64,000 nt of DNA from Saprospiraceae bacterium (GTDB taxonomy: Bacteria; Bacteroidota; Bacteroidia; Chitinophagales; Saprospiraceae): contig JABWBR010000017.1 of assembly GCA_013360405.1 (NCBI GenBank), forward strand, positions 1-64,000, given 5' to 3'. This document shows, piece after piece, positions 1 to 8,110 of the stretch. The notes under the pieces are model-generated. The model had not been told where the DNA came from. It made no database searches and saw only the letters and a list, made by a program, of their open reading frames with translations. How positions within the stretch are numbered: position 1 is the stretch's first letter; each line of letters begins with the position of its first letter. The position numbers and the translations under genes were made by a program.

Positions 1-23
1 GGTTTAAAGTGACAAAGTAGTAC

Positions 24-99
24 TAAGTGACCGACGAAGCAACGCAGCCTGATGGAAAAAGAGTCCGCCCAAACAGGTAAGTTATTTACGACACGTTCC
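24..99. repeat. Partial copy of palindromic interspersed element
   Basis: About 76 bases here match, nearly base for base, the reverse complement of 3344-3420, which is one arm of a complete palindromic element. Only one arm plus part of the core is visible; the other arm may lie before the window or be lost. The copy ends 12 bases before the start codon chosen for the response regulator, so in-frame codons upstream of that ATG are repeat sequence and not part of the protein. Confidence 0.75.
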
Positions 100-111
100 A
101 AAATTAACGCC

Positions 112-825
112 ATGGCAAAATCTATTCGCTGTATTGCTGTTGACGACGAGCCCCTTGCCCTGGCGCTGCTGGCCGATTATATCCAAAAAGTGCCCTACCT
201 GGAGCTCGTCGGCGCTACCTCGCAAGTGCTCGAAGCGCTTTCGCTGATACAACAAGACAAGGTAGACCTCGTTTTTCTGGATATTCAAATGCCCGAACTG
301 ACGGGCATGCAGTTTCTGCGGCTTACCCACGGCAAATGCAAGGCCATCCTGACTACCGCCTACCCACAATACGCCCTCGAAGGTTATGAATACGACGTGT
401 TGGATTATCTGCTGAAACCTATCGATTTTGAGCGTTTTGTAAAAGCCGTGCAAAAGGCGGCCGGGTATTCGCGCCCCAAAAAAGTCGAGCCGGCAAATAC
501 AGGAGAATTGCCCGATTTTATTTTCCTGAAAGTGGGACAAAAAATAAGAAAGGTCGACCTGTCCGATATTCTCTATGTGGAAGGCTTAAAAGACTATGTC
601 TCCGTATATACTTTGACGGAACGCATCCTGACCTTGCAAACCATGAAAAAAATCGAAGACATACTTCCCGCTCCGCGTTTTGTAAGGGTACACAAATCAT
701 ACCTGGTCGCGCTCGACAAAATAGATTATATCGAGAGGCAAAGAATTTATATCAACAATAACCCAATCCCGCTTGGTGACACTTACAAAGACGATTTTAT
801 GCGGCTATTGGGCGGCAATACGTGA
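112..825 (+). CDS. LytTR-family response regulator
   Basis: Two-component response regulator of the LytR/AgrA type, 237 aa, acting in the cytoplasm as a DNA-binding transcription factor. The N-terminal receiver domain (about residues 5-120) has the acidic pair in VDDEP (D11, D12), the phospho-acceptor D57 in the LDIQMPE motif, and K102 in LLKPID. The C-terminal LytTR domain (about 140-235) has the typical pattern from FLKVGQKI to VRVHKSYLV. An in-frame ATG exists at 52, but codons 52-99 belong to an interspersed repeat, so I start at 112 (MAKSIRC). The partner is normally a LytS/HisKA_7TM-like membrane kinase, which is not in view and may lie just upstream. Confidence 0.93.
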   Translation: MAKSIRCIAVDDEPLALALLADYIQKVPYLELVGATSQVLEALSLIQQDKVDLVFLDIQMPELTGMQFLRLTHGKCKAILTTAYPQYALEGYEYDVLDYLLKPIDFERFVKAVQKAAGYSRPKKVEPANTGELPDFIFLKVGQKIRKVDLSDILYVEGLKDYVSVYTLTERILTLQTMKKIEDILPAPRFVRVHKSYLVALDKIDYIERQRIYINNNPIPLGDTYKDDFMRLLGGNT

Positions 826-893
826 AATGAATAATGTATACTAATTTAGCTAATCCGCTGACTAATATCAATGCCCCACCTTGTCCAGGTTCC

Positions 894-901
894 TAATTTT
901 G
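894..901 (+). promoter_or_regulatory. Candidate -7 box (TAATTTTG)
   Basis: Exact match to the Bacteroidota -7 consensus TAnnTTTG, 35 bases before the ATG at 937. No convincing -33 TTG is placed about 20 bases upstream. It supports starting the gene at 937 and not at the upstream ATG at 871. Confidence 0.4.
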
Positions 902-936
902 TGGAGATATTCGTTATCTCTCACAACTTGATCACC

Positions 937-2556
937 ATGAAACAGCTTTTAACCTTCCTATGCGCGATGTTTTTTGCAATTACAGCGCAGGCACAGTGGA
1001 CCGCCGACGTGACGGCCAATACGCTCGTTTCTGAACGGCCCGGCGTGGTCATTTCCAATATGGCAAGTACCCCCTCGGGAAACACCTACGTCACTTTTTA
1101 TACCGGCGCACCCGGGAACTATCAGATCTGGGTGCAACTCATCGATAATGCCGGCAACCGGAAATTCGGCCCCGACGGCATACAACTGGTTTCGCTCACG
1201 GCTTCGTGGCTGAGCTTCGACTTTGCGGCCACCGATAGCGAGGAGAACCTGTACCTGGCTTATTCCGATAATTCCAGCGGCACGGCCGTCCTGCAGAAAG
1301 TAGATCCTACTGGCGCCATATTATTTGGCGAAACCGGCATCAATGCAGGCGAGGCGCCGGTATCGGCGCTCAGCGTCACGCCCGACGACCAGATCCTGAT
1401 AGCCACCCTGGAAAGCACCGGTGGCAAAATAACCCGATACGACGCCGACGGCAATTTGGAGTGGTCGGTGACTTCCGAAAATGAAAGCTGGGTAAAAAAA
1501 TTACAACCCCTGTCCGACGGCTCTTTTTATGCCGTACTTCTGCAAGGCATTCCAGGCACTTTTTACTACTACTTTTATGTAATGAACTATAACGCTGACG
1601 GCACGCCCGGCTGGAAATCGCCCAAGCCGCTATGCGCTTCCTATTCCAACCTGCCTATCCGGGATGTGGAGCTCGTCATTGACCAGCAAAATTCGCTGTA
1701 CAGCGCGATTACTTTCCCCACCAGTTTTTCAGAATCTTATGTATTTGTACAAAAAACGGATATAGCAGGAAATATTCTATGGGGGCCCGACGGCGTCAAA
1801 ACGCTGGAAATGCCGGCTATTTTCTGTCAGAAATACCGAATCAGCTATATCCCCGATTTGCAGCAGCTTTTCCTGGTGATCAATTACCTCAACGGCCCGC
1901 AGGATCAGGCCGAAATAGGCCTGCGGAAAATCGACATCGACGGCAACCTGATGTTCACCAACAATGGCATAAAAGCGGTGAATATGAGCGCAGCTTTGCC
2001 AACCCTCGCCGGCGCCGAAATGTGCAGCGATTTTTCTACGGTATTCTGCTTTGCCGAATCGGGAGGAACGATCAATGCCGTAAAGGCGGATCTCGACGGC
2101 AACCTGCTGTGGCAGGCCGTGATCAACGACAATATTTTCCCGAATAATCCACGGGATGTGTTGATGACCAAAGGAAGCGACGACCAGATGATTTTTAGTT
2201 TTTTTGAAAACAGGACGGTGCTCGAATTTTACGAGCAGATATTTATCCAAAATATCCACTGCGACGGCAGCTTTACGTCAACCCGCAATCTGATCGATAA
2301 GGACCGGGCTATCGCGGTATTTCCCAACCCCGTGAACGCAAATAACCTGCAAATTGAATTTGTGGCCAATTATGCTTCTACCCAGGCAGTAATTGAGGTT
2401 TTCACCCCGGCAGGGATTTGTGCACAAAAAATCAGAGTGGACATACAGGAAGGATTTAATACTTTCCAGATTCCCGTTGACAAGTTGTCTTCGGGCATGT
2501 ATTTTATTCGTATAAATGGGCAAGGCAGCGCCCGGTTTGTTAAGATTTTAGACTAA
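937..2556 (+). CDS. Secreted protein with T9SS type A sorting domain
   Basis: Secreted or surface protein of 539 aa. Signal peptide at residues 1-20, ending in TAQAQ. The middle consists of repeated blades with the rhythm 'DxxGNxxWxxxG' (for example DNAGNRKFGPDG, DIAGNILWGPDG, DIDGNLMFTNNG, DLDGNLLWQ), which suggests a beta-propeller of the PQQ/delta-60 kind. The last ~80 residues are a T9SS type A sorting domain, starting at VFPNPVN and ending in GMYFIRI...VKILD. The function of the propeller is not known. The start at 937 gives a clean signal peptide; the upstream ATG at 871 would place a long unrelated extension before it. Confidence 0.85.
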   Translation: MKQLLTFLCAMFFAITAQAQWTADVTANTLVSERPGVVISNMASTPSGNTYVTFYTGAPGNYQIWVQLIDNAGNRKFGPDGIQLVSLTASWLSFDFAATDSEENLYLAYSDNSSGTAVLQKVDPTGAILFGETGINAGEAPVSALSVTPDDQILIATLESTGGKITRYDADGNLEWSVTSENESWVKKLQPLSDGSFYAVLLQGIPGTFYYYFYVMNYNADGTPGWKSPKPLCASYSNLPIRDVELVIDQQNSLYSAITFPTSFSESYVFVQKTDIAGNILWGPDGVKTLEMPAIFCQKYRISYIPDLQQLFLVINYLNGPQDQAEIGLRKIDIDGNLMFTNNGIKAVNMSAALPTLAGAEMCSDFSTVFCFAESGGTINAVKADLDGNLLWQAVINDNIFPNNPRDVLMTKGSDDQMIFSFFENRTVLEFYEQIFIQNIHCDGSFTSTRNLIDKDRAIAVFPNPVNANNLQIEFVANYASTQAVIEVFTPAGICAQKIRVDIQEGFNTFQIPVDKLSSGMYFIRINGQGSARFVKILD

Positions 2557-2566
2557 GAATTTTTTC

Positions 2567-2659
2567 AACCACGGAGTTTCACGGAGTTTACACGGAGTTC
2601 CACAGAGTTAAAATATCGCTCCGTGAAACTCTGTGTGAACTCCGTGAAACTCCGTGGTT
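2567..2659. terminator. Long imperfect inverted repeat between convergent genes
   Basis: Direct iterations of 'cacggagtttcacggagtt' read into a central AT spacer and are followed by their reverse complement, giving a long stem. It lies between the stop of the T9SS gene (2556) and the stop of the opposite-strand lipoprotein gene (2668), so it can act as a bidirectional terminator. Whether it is a mobile repeat cannot be told from one copy. Confidence 0.6.
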
Positions 2660-2667
2660 AAATAAAG

Positions 2668-3261
2668 CTATTCGCTCAATTCGCAATTCACATCGGCTAC
2701 CAGCCATTTATCGCCTTCTTTGGCTACTTTGATAACGCGATCCCATGTAGGGCCATCGCCAAAATCGAGCATAACAGTAGCCGTAGCAGTTTGATCTGAA
2801 TCAAATGCTACTTTAATGTTCGCTTTTTTATAAAATTCAGTGAGGTCTTCCTGTGCACAGAAATAGCGGTCGTGGTCGATACAAGAAGGCACCTCATCTA
2901 TAGGTTCATTGGCCCACAGTTTTTCGCATTCTGCATACAGCGTTTTTTCTTTTTCAATAAATGCTTTTCCGACGGCGCCGCTTTTCAGAAATTCATTTAA
3001 AAAAGCGTCGAGTTCCGCCGGTTTAATTTTGAGGTGTTCACCTGTGTTATCGATAAAATTGAATTTGTCGCTACCGAATTCTTCGGTGCGCATAAAGGCA
3101 TCGTAAAAGTTGAAAAAGCTACGTACTGCTGCTTCTACTGCCTGGGTATTGGCGGTGGTATCAAAAGCTGATTGTGCCGAATCGGCTTCGCCCGATTTGG
3201 GGGTTTGAGTACAGGCAAAAAATGTAATAAGCATTAACAAAACGAAAAAGAGGTTTTTCAT
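2668..3261 (-). CDS. Lipoprotein of unknown function, DUF3828-like
   Basis: Predicted lipoprotein of 197 aa. Start at 3261 gives MKNLFFVLLMLITFFAC with a lipobox ending at the acylated cysteine (C17) followed by TQ. The mature part (VRSFFNFYDAF...; ...TWDRVIKVAKEGDKWLVADVNCE) resembles the DUF3828 / NTF2-like type of small lipoprotein; this is from memory of the pattern and is tentative. A promoter with TTG and TACTTTTG boxes lies 44 to 73 bases upstream. An in-frame upstream ATG (3357) would extend into and past that promoter and is rejected. Confidence 0.75.
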   Translation of the reverse strand: MKNLFFVLLMLITFFACTQTPKSGEADSAQSAFDTTANTQAVEAAVRSFFNFYDAFMRTEEFGSDKFNFIDNTGEHLKIKPAELDAFLNEFLKSGAVGKAFIEKEKTLYAECEKLWANEPIDEVPSCIDHDRYFCAQEDLTEFYKKANIKVAFDSDQTATATVMLDFGDGPTWDRVIKVAKEGDKWLVADVNCELSE

Positions 3262-3304
3262 AAGTATGGTATGTGGTGATGAATAAATTAGAGCCATGTT
3301 CACA

Positions 3305-3334
3305 CAAAAGTAATATCTTCGTTTAGTAGAACAA
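3305..3334 (-). promoter_or_regulatory. Bacteroidota-type promoter for the 2668-3261 lipoprotein
   Basis: On the minus strand: TTG at 3334-3332, 19-base spacer, then TACTTTTG at 3312-3305, matching the -33/-7 consensus (TTG / TAnnTTTG). Confidence 0.6.
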
Positions 3335-3343
3335 CCGCATTGA

Positions 3344-3503
3344 GAAACGTGTCGCAAATAAGTTACCTGTTTGGGCGGTCTCTTTTTCCATCAGGCTGCG
3401 TTGCTTCGTCGATCACTTAGCTCAGGCTAAGCTCACTTCTCGCGCCTTGCCTGATGAAAAAATAGCCTCGCCGAATCCAGGTAACTTATTTACGCCACAT
3501 TCC
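3344..3503. repeat. Complete palindromic interspersed element (MITE/REP-like)
   Basis: About 160 bases with imperfect terminal inverted repeats: the left arm (3344-3394, containing caaataagttacctg and ccatcagg) is the reverse complement of the right arm (3450-3503). Inside the arms are two boxes, 3395-3410 and 3436-3451, and a short core. A partial copy sits at 24-99, and the same two internal boxes recur inside a different palindrome at 34322-34475. It carries no ORF of its own, as expected for a non-autonomous element. Confidence 0.75.
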
Positions 3504-3516
3504 TAAACAAAACAAC

Positions 3517-3780
3517 ATGGCAATCCTATTCTGGCTACTCTGGATCTTTGATCTGCTCTTCGCCATTTTCACCTTGATGGCATCCAATTTCCGCAGCAGC
3601 ATGAATGCAAGCACCACTCTCAATACGGTGCTGATCGCTGTATTAGCAGCTGTGCTGATAGGAGGCCCCGTGCTGCGGTTTGTGAGCAAACTGCGGCTGC
3701 TCAGTCTTGGCGTGGTGGCCCTGCCTGTGCTATTGCTAGTGGTCTGGTGGCTGGTTGAAAAAATCGTAGTTAAGGCGTAA
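3517..3780 (+). CDS. Small hydrophobic membrane protein
   Basis: 87 aa with three hydrophobic stretches (about residues 3-22, 34-52 and 62-82) separated by short polar loops, so a small integral inner-membrane protein. No known family recognised. The start ATG lies 14 bases after the end of the palindromic element, so the element is part of its leader or promoter region. Strand, length and composition look like a real gene; no strong ribosome binding site is visible, which is usual in this phylum. Confidence 0.65.
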   Translation: MAILFWLLWIFDLLFAIFTLMASNFRSSMNASTTLNTVLIAVLAAVLIGGPVLRFVSKLRLLSLGVVALPVLLLVVWWLVEKIVVKA

Positions 3781-3798
3781 ATGAACCCGGGTGGCCAG

Positions 3799-3820
3799 GA
3801 GACGCGATCAATCGCGTCTC
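3799..3820. terminator. Perfect 10-bp hairpin between convergent genes
   Basis: gagacgcgat / atcgcgtctc around a 2-base centre, lying between stops at 3780 (+) and 3838 (-). It can end transcription from either side. The related palindrome agacgcaaaattttgcgtct at 57743-57762 shows that this class of short palindrome recurs in intergenic sites here. Confidence 0.5.
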
Positions 3821-3837
3821 TACAATCCCTCCCTCTC

Positions 3838-4887
3838 TCACTCCCTCACTCCCCTCCCGGCGTCCACGTCCTTCATCCAGGGAATCAGCCCGTCGAAATA
3901 CGTGGCCTGGTCGTCGTACATGCACATATGGCTGCCATTGGGGCATAGCAGGAAACGACCGTTTTGCACATTATCGGCAATCCACTTCATATGCTCGGGG
4001 TCCATGGTGTCGTGGGTAGCGCCGATGACGAGCGTAGGCGCCTTGAGGTCGGGGATGCGGGCTTTGACGTCCCAGGTTTCGAGTTTGCCGGAGAGGCCGA
4101 ATTCGCTGGGGCCTTGCATCGTGACATACAGGCTCTGGTTCATTTTGCTAAACGACCTGTTCACCGGTTCCGGCCATTGGTCGAGCGGAATGCGGCACAC
4201 GTGTTTGGCGTAGAAGTGGGGCTCCAGCAGTTCCATGTATTTGGGGTTGGCGAAATCGCCTTTGGCTTCGAGCATGCGGATGGTATCGAGTACCTTCGGG
4301 TCCATTTGCTTGGCCAATACGTCTTCGGCGTATTTGTCGTATTCGGGGGCGCTGGCCATCATATTGGAGATCACGAGCCCTTTGAGGTTTTCCTGGTATT
4401 TGAGGGCGTATTCCATGGCCAGGATGCCTCCCCAGGAGTGGCCCAAGAGGTAGAAGTTGTCTTTGTTGAGTCCCAGGGCCTGGCGTACTTGTTCTACTTC
4501 TTCCACGTAGCGCGGCAGGTCCCACATGGCGGTATCATCGGGGTTGTCGGAGAAGCCGGTGCCCAGTTGGTCGTAGTAGATAAATTCGAAACCTTCGGCG
4601 GGCAGGAAGCTTTCCATGCACTCCCAGTATTCGTGGGTAGTGCCGGGGCCGCCTTGCAGCAGTAGCAATTTGATGCGTGGGTTGTTGCCAAATCGCTTGG
4701 TCCAGATATTAAAAGTGCCTTTTGGTGTCGTAATAGGAATCACCTTTACGCCGCCGGTTTTGACGCCGCTTTCCTGGCTGGCGAAATAGCTTTGTACGGT
4801 GACGGCGTCGCTTTGCTGTGGCGCCGGGTTGCAGGATGCGAGCAACCCAATGAGGCCCAACAAGAGGAGGGTATAGGCGTTTTTCAT
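3838..4887 (-). CDS. Proline iminopeptidase-like alpha/beta-hydrolase lipoprotein (S33)
   Basis: 349 aa. The N-terminus (MKNAYTLLLLGLIGLLASC) is a lipoprotein signal, so the enzyme is probably anchored outside the cytoplasm. The alpha/beta-hydrolase fold shows the oxyanion motif QGGPG, the nucleophile elbow GHSWGG (Ser), and the acid and base in GATHDTMDP and NGSHMCMY. These match the tricorn-interacting-factor F1/proline iminopeptidase group, which removes N-terminal residues (often proline) from short peptides. The exact substrate cannot be read from the sequence. Confidence 0.85.
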   Translation of the reverse strand: MKNAYTLLLLGLIGLLASCNPAPQQSDAVTVQSYFASQESGVKTGGVKVIPITTPKGTFNIWTKRFGNNPRIKLLLLQGGPGTTHEYWECMESFLPAEGFEFIYYDQLGTGFSDNPDDTAMWDLPRYVEEVEQVRQALGLNKDNFYLLGHSWGGILAMEYALKYQENLKGLVISNMMASAPEYDKYAEDVLAKQMDPKVLDTIRMLEAKGDFANPKYMELLEPHFYAKHVCRIPLDQWPEPVNRSFSKMNQSLYVTMQGPSEFGLSGKLETWDVKARIPDLKAPTLVIGATHDTMDPEHMKWIADNVQNGRFLLCPNGSHMCMYDDQATYFDGLIPWMKDVDAGRGVRE

Positions 4888-5039
4888 AAGAATGGTATTA
4901 TAATGCTTTTTGTGTAAATTCTTCGACCAAATAATCCAATGGAAAGAACATTTTGATTAATTCAAAAATATGTTTTTCATCTATTTCATAAACCCATCAA
5001 TGATTAAAAATGAGTACGACGATTCGTTGGTCTGATAAA

Positions 5040-5855
5040 TTATTTGAGTTTTTTGATACTCCTGCCTTGTAGCAAAGACTTCATCTGCAATATAGCAATT
5101 TTATTTAGCTGTTGTAATCTTTCATTTGCAGGAATGCTCTGGTGAATAAGCATGGCATTTAGGCTCTCCATATTGCTTAATACGACTAACTGTTCAAGTG
5201 TAGCAGCATCCCGGATATTTCCCTCTGCTTTAGGGTTAGTGTCTCGCCATTCTTTTGCGGTCATGCCAAATAACGCCATATTCAGTAAATCAGCTTCGCT
5301 GGCGTAGATGAAACTAATTTCTTGTTTAGTTAACTCTTTGGGGATAAGATTTTCTTTAATTGCATCTGTATGGATATAGTAATTTACCTTTGTTAAGGTG
5401 TGCTGCAAGTCCCACTCTAATTGTAAGCGACTGTTTTCCTCGGCTTTAAGACGTTGGTACTCCTTCACCAGCAAGAGTTGAAATCTTGGGCTAATCCACA
5501 TTCCAAAGTGAAATGCAATGTCTCTATGTGCGAATGTACCGCCATAGCGGCCAGCTCGGGCAGTTATTCCAATAGCATTGGTTCGTTCAATCCATTGCTT
5601 AACCGAGAGAACAAAAACATTACTTCCTGCTGCATTTCTAATTGTACCGAATTCGGTATAATTAAATTCCGGATTGTACAACATCTCCCATTCTCCAAGG
5701 TATTCAATTGTGCTTTTTAGGATCAGCCATTTAATTATTACGGCCTCTTGCATCTGGCTTTTAGCCATGTCGGTCATAGATATATAATCTTCTTGGCCTT
5801 TAGCTAAAAGAGCAATATTACTCTCTCCTATTCTTGTAGACTGTCCTTTCGCCAT
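5040..5855 (-). CDS. KilA-N domain protein
   Basis: 271 aa. Residues about 15-140 contain the KilA-N signature, including W-rich and aromatic positions and the motif GRYGGTFAHRDIAFHFGMWIS, a DNA-binding domain typical of phage and large-virus proteins that also occurs on bacterial chromosomes. The C-terminal half (about 150-271) is helical, with no domain I recognise. Start chosen at 5855 (MAKGQSTR); an in-frame ATG 33 bases upstream would add only MFVSAAQIYKQ. The gene is AT-richer than its neighbours and sits next to a toxin-antitoxin pair, which suggests acquisition by transfer. Confidence 0.8.
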   Translation of the reverse strand: MAKGQSTRIGESNIALLAKGQEDYISMTDMAKSQMQEAVIIKWLILKSTIEYLGEWEMLYNPEFNYTEFGTIRNAAGSNVFVLSVKQWIERTNAIGITARAGRYGGTFAHRDIAFHFGMWISPRFQLLLVKEYQRLKAEENSRLQLEWDLQHTLTKVNYYIHTDAIKENLIPKELTKQEISFIYASEADLLNMALFGMTAKEWRDTNPKAEGNIRDAATLEQLVVLSNMESLNAMLIHQSIPANERLQQLNKIAILQMKSLLQGRSIKKLK

Positions 5856-6143
5856 CTGTTTATAGATTTGAGCTGCTGAAACAAACAAATCTTAAATATG
5901 CTGATGATAAGCAAAAACAATAAAGTGCAATATAAGCACGTGTTTATTTTCAAACAACTTTTTAATTGATTTTTTAACAAATTGTGTTCTTTTAATCATA
6001 AAACCTCTTTACCCATGTTTTACGATATACCTGCTTATTTGATTAACAAGGCCTCCCAACGTGATAATTACGCTCAAGGGCCGAGTTGTAATGGAAAGAC
6101 CATGGAAGGGCAGATATTTACGATTACCTCGACAGCTCCTTTA

Positions 6144-6458
6144 CTAAATGGGGTAGACTTTATTATAAAAAACCCTACCTACCCGTTCTATATGTGCAAC
6201 CAGGTCAGGATTGGCGATTTGATTGTAGTCGAGTACATCAAAGCGGTAGGGCATTAAGGTATCTTCGTTGAGTGTGCCGGCAATAGCGAGGACAGTGGAA
6301 AATGTAATGCGATCGCCTTTGAGTGCAATGTCTACGTCGCTTCCGTTGCGGTAATTCCCCTTGGCACGACTGCCAAACAACACGGCTGATTCCACTTCAG
6401 GAAACTGACGAAGCACTGATATAATTTCATCAACGTCGCTGTCTCTTAGTCCATACAT
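6144..6458 (-). CDS. mntA: MntA-type minimal nucleotidyltransferase (antitoxin)
   Basis: 104 aa, a minimal DNA-polymerase-beta-fold nucleotidyltransferase. It has the full GSX10DXD motif: G29, S30, D41 and D43. In studied HepT/MntA pairs the MNT protein AMPylates a tyrosine of the HEPN toxin and so neutralises it. The gene starts one base after the stop of the HEPN gene (6460), so the two are cotranscribed and probably translationally coupled. The assignment as antitoxin is inference from the motif and the pairing. Confidence 0.85.
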   Translation of the reverse strand: MYGLRDSDVDEIISVLRQFPEVESAVLFGSRAKGNYRNGSDVDIALKGDRITFSTVLAIAGTLNEDTLMPYRFDVLDYNQIANPDLVAHIERVGRVFYNKVYPI

Positions 6459-6459
6459 A

Positions 6460-6861
6460 TCAAGCTTCAGGTTTAAGTCTCGTATACAATTGTTTTAACA
6501 ACGGATAATAATGAGCCGTAATTTCTGTCACTACTTTATCAGCCATTGCTTCATCGTAGGTATGCGAAGTAAGATTCCTGTTTTTTAGTGCTAACAACCA
6601 GGTATGCCCATCACTAATCAAATCAGTTTCAAAAGCGGTTTTGATGGTATCTCTTGGGAATCGGATTTCCTGGAAACCCTGCTCTTCCAAATAATCCTTC
6701 ATAAGATTCCAAGAGAGTTCAAAGCTCATTTCAAAAAATTGAATAAGCCCTGCTTTTTGCGTTATATCAGGATTACCTATGGCCATAGCCTGCTCCAGGT
6801 AATGCAGTGCTTTTTCAAAGTTCTGAAACCGTTGTTTCCAGCGTACGTCCTGATTACTCAT
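6460..6861 (-). CDS. hepT: HEPN-domain toxin, HepT/HI0074 family
   Basis: 133 aa, an all-helical HEPN protein of the 'nucleotidyltransferase substrate-binding' (HI0074) type. It has the motif RX4HXY (R95, H100, Y102), the catalytic RNase motif of HEPN toxins together with the tyrosine that MntA-type partners modify. This supports a toxin role: RNA cleavage blocked by AMPylation of Y102. It is first in the two-gene operon, with mntA directly behind it. Annotation as a plain 'substrate-binding protein' is the alternative. Confidence 0.83.
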   Translation of the reverse strand: MSNQDVRWKQRFQNFEKALHYLEQAMAIGNPDITQKAGLIQFFEMSFELSWNLMKDYLEEQGFQEIRFPRDTIKTAFETDLISDGHTWLLALKNRNLTSHTYDEAMADKVVTEITAHYYPLLKQLYTRLKPEA

Positions 6862-6914
6862 TGTATCATAAAATTTAATACAGACAGGCTACCACGAAGA
6901 TAGTATAAATTTGA

Positions 6915-6970
6915 TAAAAAAAAAGGGCGCCTCACAGGTCGGCCTGATTGGCAGACTTGTGAAACGCCCT
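6915..6970 (-). terminator. Rho-independent terminator
   Basis: On the minus strand, a GC-rich stem (agggcgtttcacaag... pairing with ...cctgtgaggcgccct) is followed by nine or more T. It lies 25 bases past the stop of the 6995-8110 gene and ends the sigma/anti-sigma/DUF4097 operon. Confidence 0.75.
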
Positions 6971-6994
6971 AAGCGAAAAAAGGGAAAAATTTTG

Positions 6995-8110
6995 TTATTC
7001 TTGCTTCACGCGCAGGCCGCCGTAGTCGAGGCGGGCTTTGATAGTGCCGCCGGCATTTTGGCCGCCCACGTGGCCTTTCACTTCGTGGGATGACGATTTC
7101 TCGTATTCATAGGTTACGGTCATATCCGAGGGGTAGTTGATACCGGCGTAGCGGGTAGAGGCGTCGAGGTGGAAAGCAGCGCCTTTTTCGATGCCCAACT
7201 TGAAGTCGGTATATTTGCCCAGCAGGTTCACATTGCTAAACCCTTTAGCAATTGTACCCACCACGGCGCCGCCGTATTCGAGGTTGAGGTCGAGGCTTTT
7301 AGCCAGGTTTTCCACCTTTACATTCGTGTACTGCGAGGTCACGACAACGGTCTGGGCGCTGCGGATCTCAATATTGTCGTATTTGCCGCTGTTGCGGAAA
7401 TCTTTTACCTGCCCCACCCGGTAGGTATCGTATTTAGTGTTGCTGCGCACATCGGCGGCTTTCTCGAGAGATACCGTAGTATACTTGCTATTGATTTCGA
7501 TATCGCCGGCATCCTGCACATTCAGGTTGCCGTATTTGGCGTCGAAAAACACATTGCGGGCTCGTGAGAGGGTGCCGTTGCCATAGGCAAGGGTGATGCG
7601 TGCGTTGTCGGAAAAGCCGTCCATCTTGAAATTGCCGTAGCTGACGTTGGCGGTAGCTTCACCTTGCAGGGCGGCCACATACACATCGCAGTATTTGGTG
7701 CCGAGGTCGAGTTTATTGGTGGGGGGCATGTACACTTCGTAGATAATCGAGAAGTCGCTTTTATTGCCTCCCCAGGTAAACCATTCATTTTTGGTAGGTT
7801 CGATAGTCGTTTCTGCTTTTACATAATTAGGGTTGTTCATAAAAGCGATCTTGATACGGTCGAACACCTTTTGAGCGGATGATTCGCTGGAAGCTCGTAC
7901 CACGATGCGTACGTCAATTTTCACCCGGTTTTTATCCCAGGTTTTGATGTCTACCTTGCCGTATTTGTTGTAGATACTGGTAGTGCCGTCTTTCGTGATA
8001 TCGAACTCCTTCTTGATCGTCTTGGTAAACTCGCCTTTAGCCAGGGCCGGTACGCCGCTCCACAACACGCTTACTAGTAAAAGCCCTGCTACTTTAAATA
8101 CCGATTTCAT
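6995..8110 (-). CDS. Secreted DUF4097-like adhesin-type protein
   Basis: 371 aa with a signal peptide (residues 1-24, ending PALAKG). The rest is a repetitive beta structure in which short strands such as 'NKYGKVDIKTWD', 'SKYTTVSLEKA' and 'NTKYDTYRVG' follow each other, the pattern of the DUF4097 / putative adhesin right-handed beta-helix family. No enzyme motif is seen. The start codon overlaps the end of the upstream anti-sigma-like gene by 17 bases, so the two are translationally coupled, and the probable role is as an envelope protein made under control of the ECF sigma factor encoded upstream. Confidence 0.75.
   Translation of the reverse strand: MKSVFKVAGLLLVSVLWSGVPALAKGEFTKTIKKEFDITKDGTTSIYNKYGKVDIKTWDKNRVKIDVRIVVRASSESSAQKVFDRIKIAFMNNPNYVKAETTIEPTKNEWFTWGGNKSDFSIIYEVYMPPTNKLDLGTKYCDVYVAALQGEATANVSYGNFKMDGFSDNARITLAYGNGTLSRARNVFFDAKYGNLNVQDAGDIEINSKYTTVSLEKAADVRSNTKYDTYRVGQVKDFRNSGKYDNIEIRSAQTVVVTSQYTNVKVENLAKSLDLNLEYGGAVVGTIAKGFSNVNLLGKYTDFKLGIEKGAAFHLDASTRYAGINYPSDMTVTYEYEKSSSHEVKGHVGGQNAGGTIKARLDYGGLRVKQE

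Noticed and set aside
52-111. Upstream in-frame start for the response regulator
   Set aside because: These codons lie mostly in an interspersed repeat copy found elsewhere in the window.
5982-6257. Plus-strand open frame overlapping mntA
   Set aside because: Overlaps a gene with complete catalytic motifs on the other strand; no recognisable product and composition of non-coding sequence.
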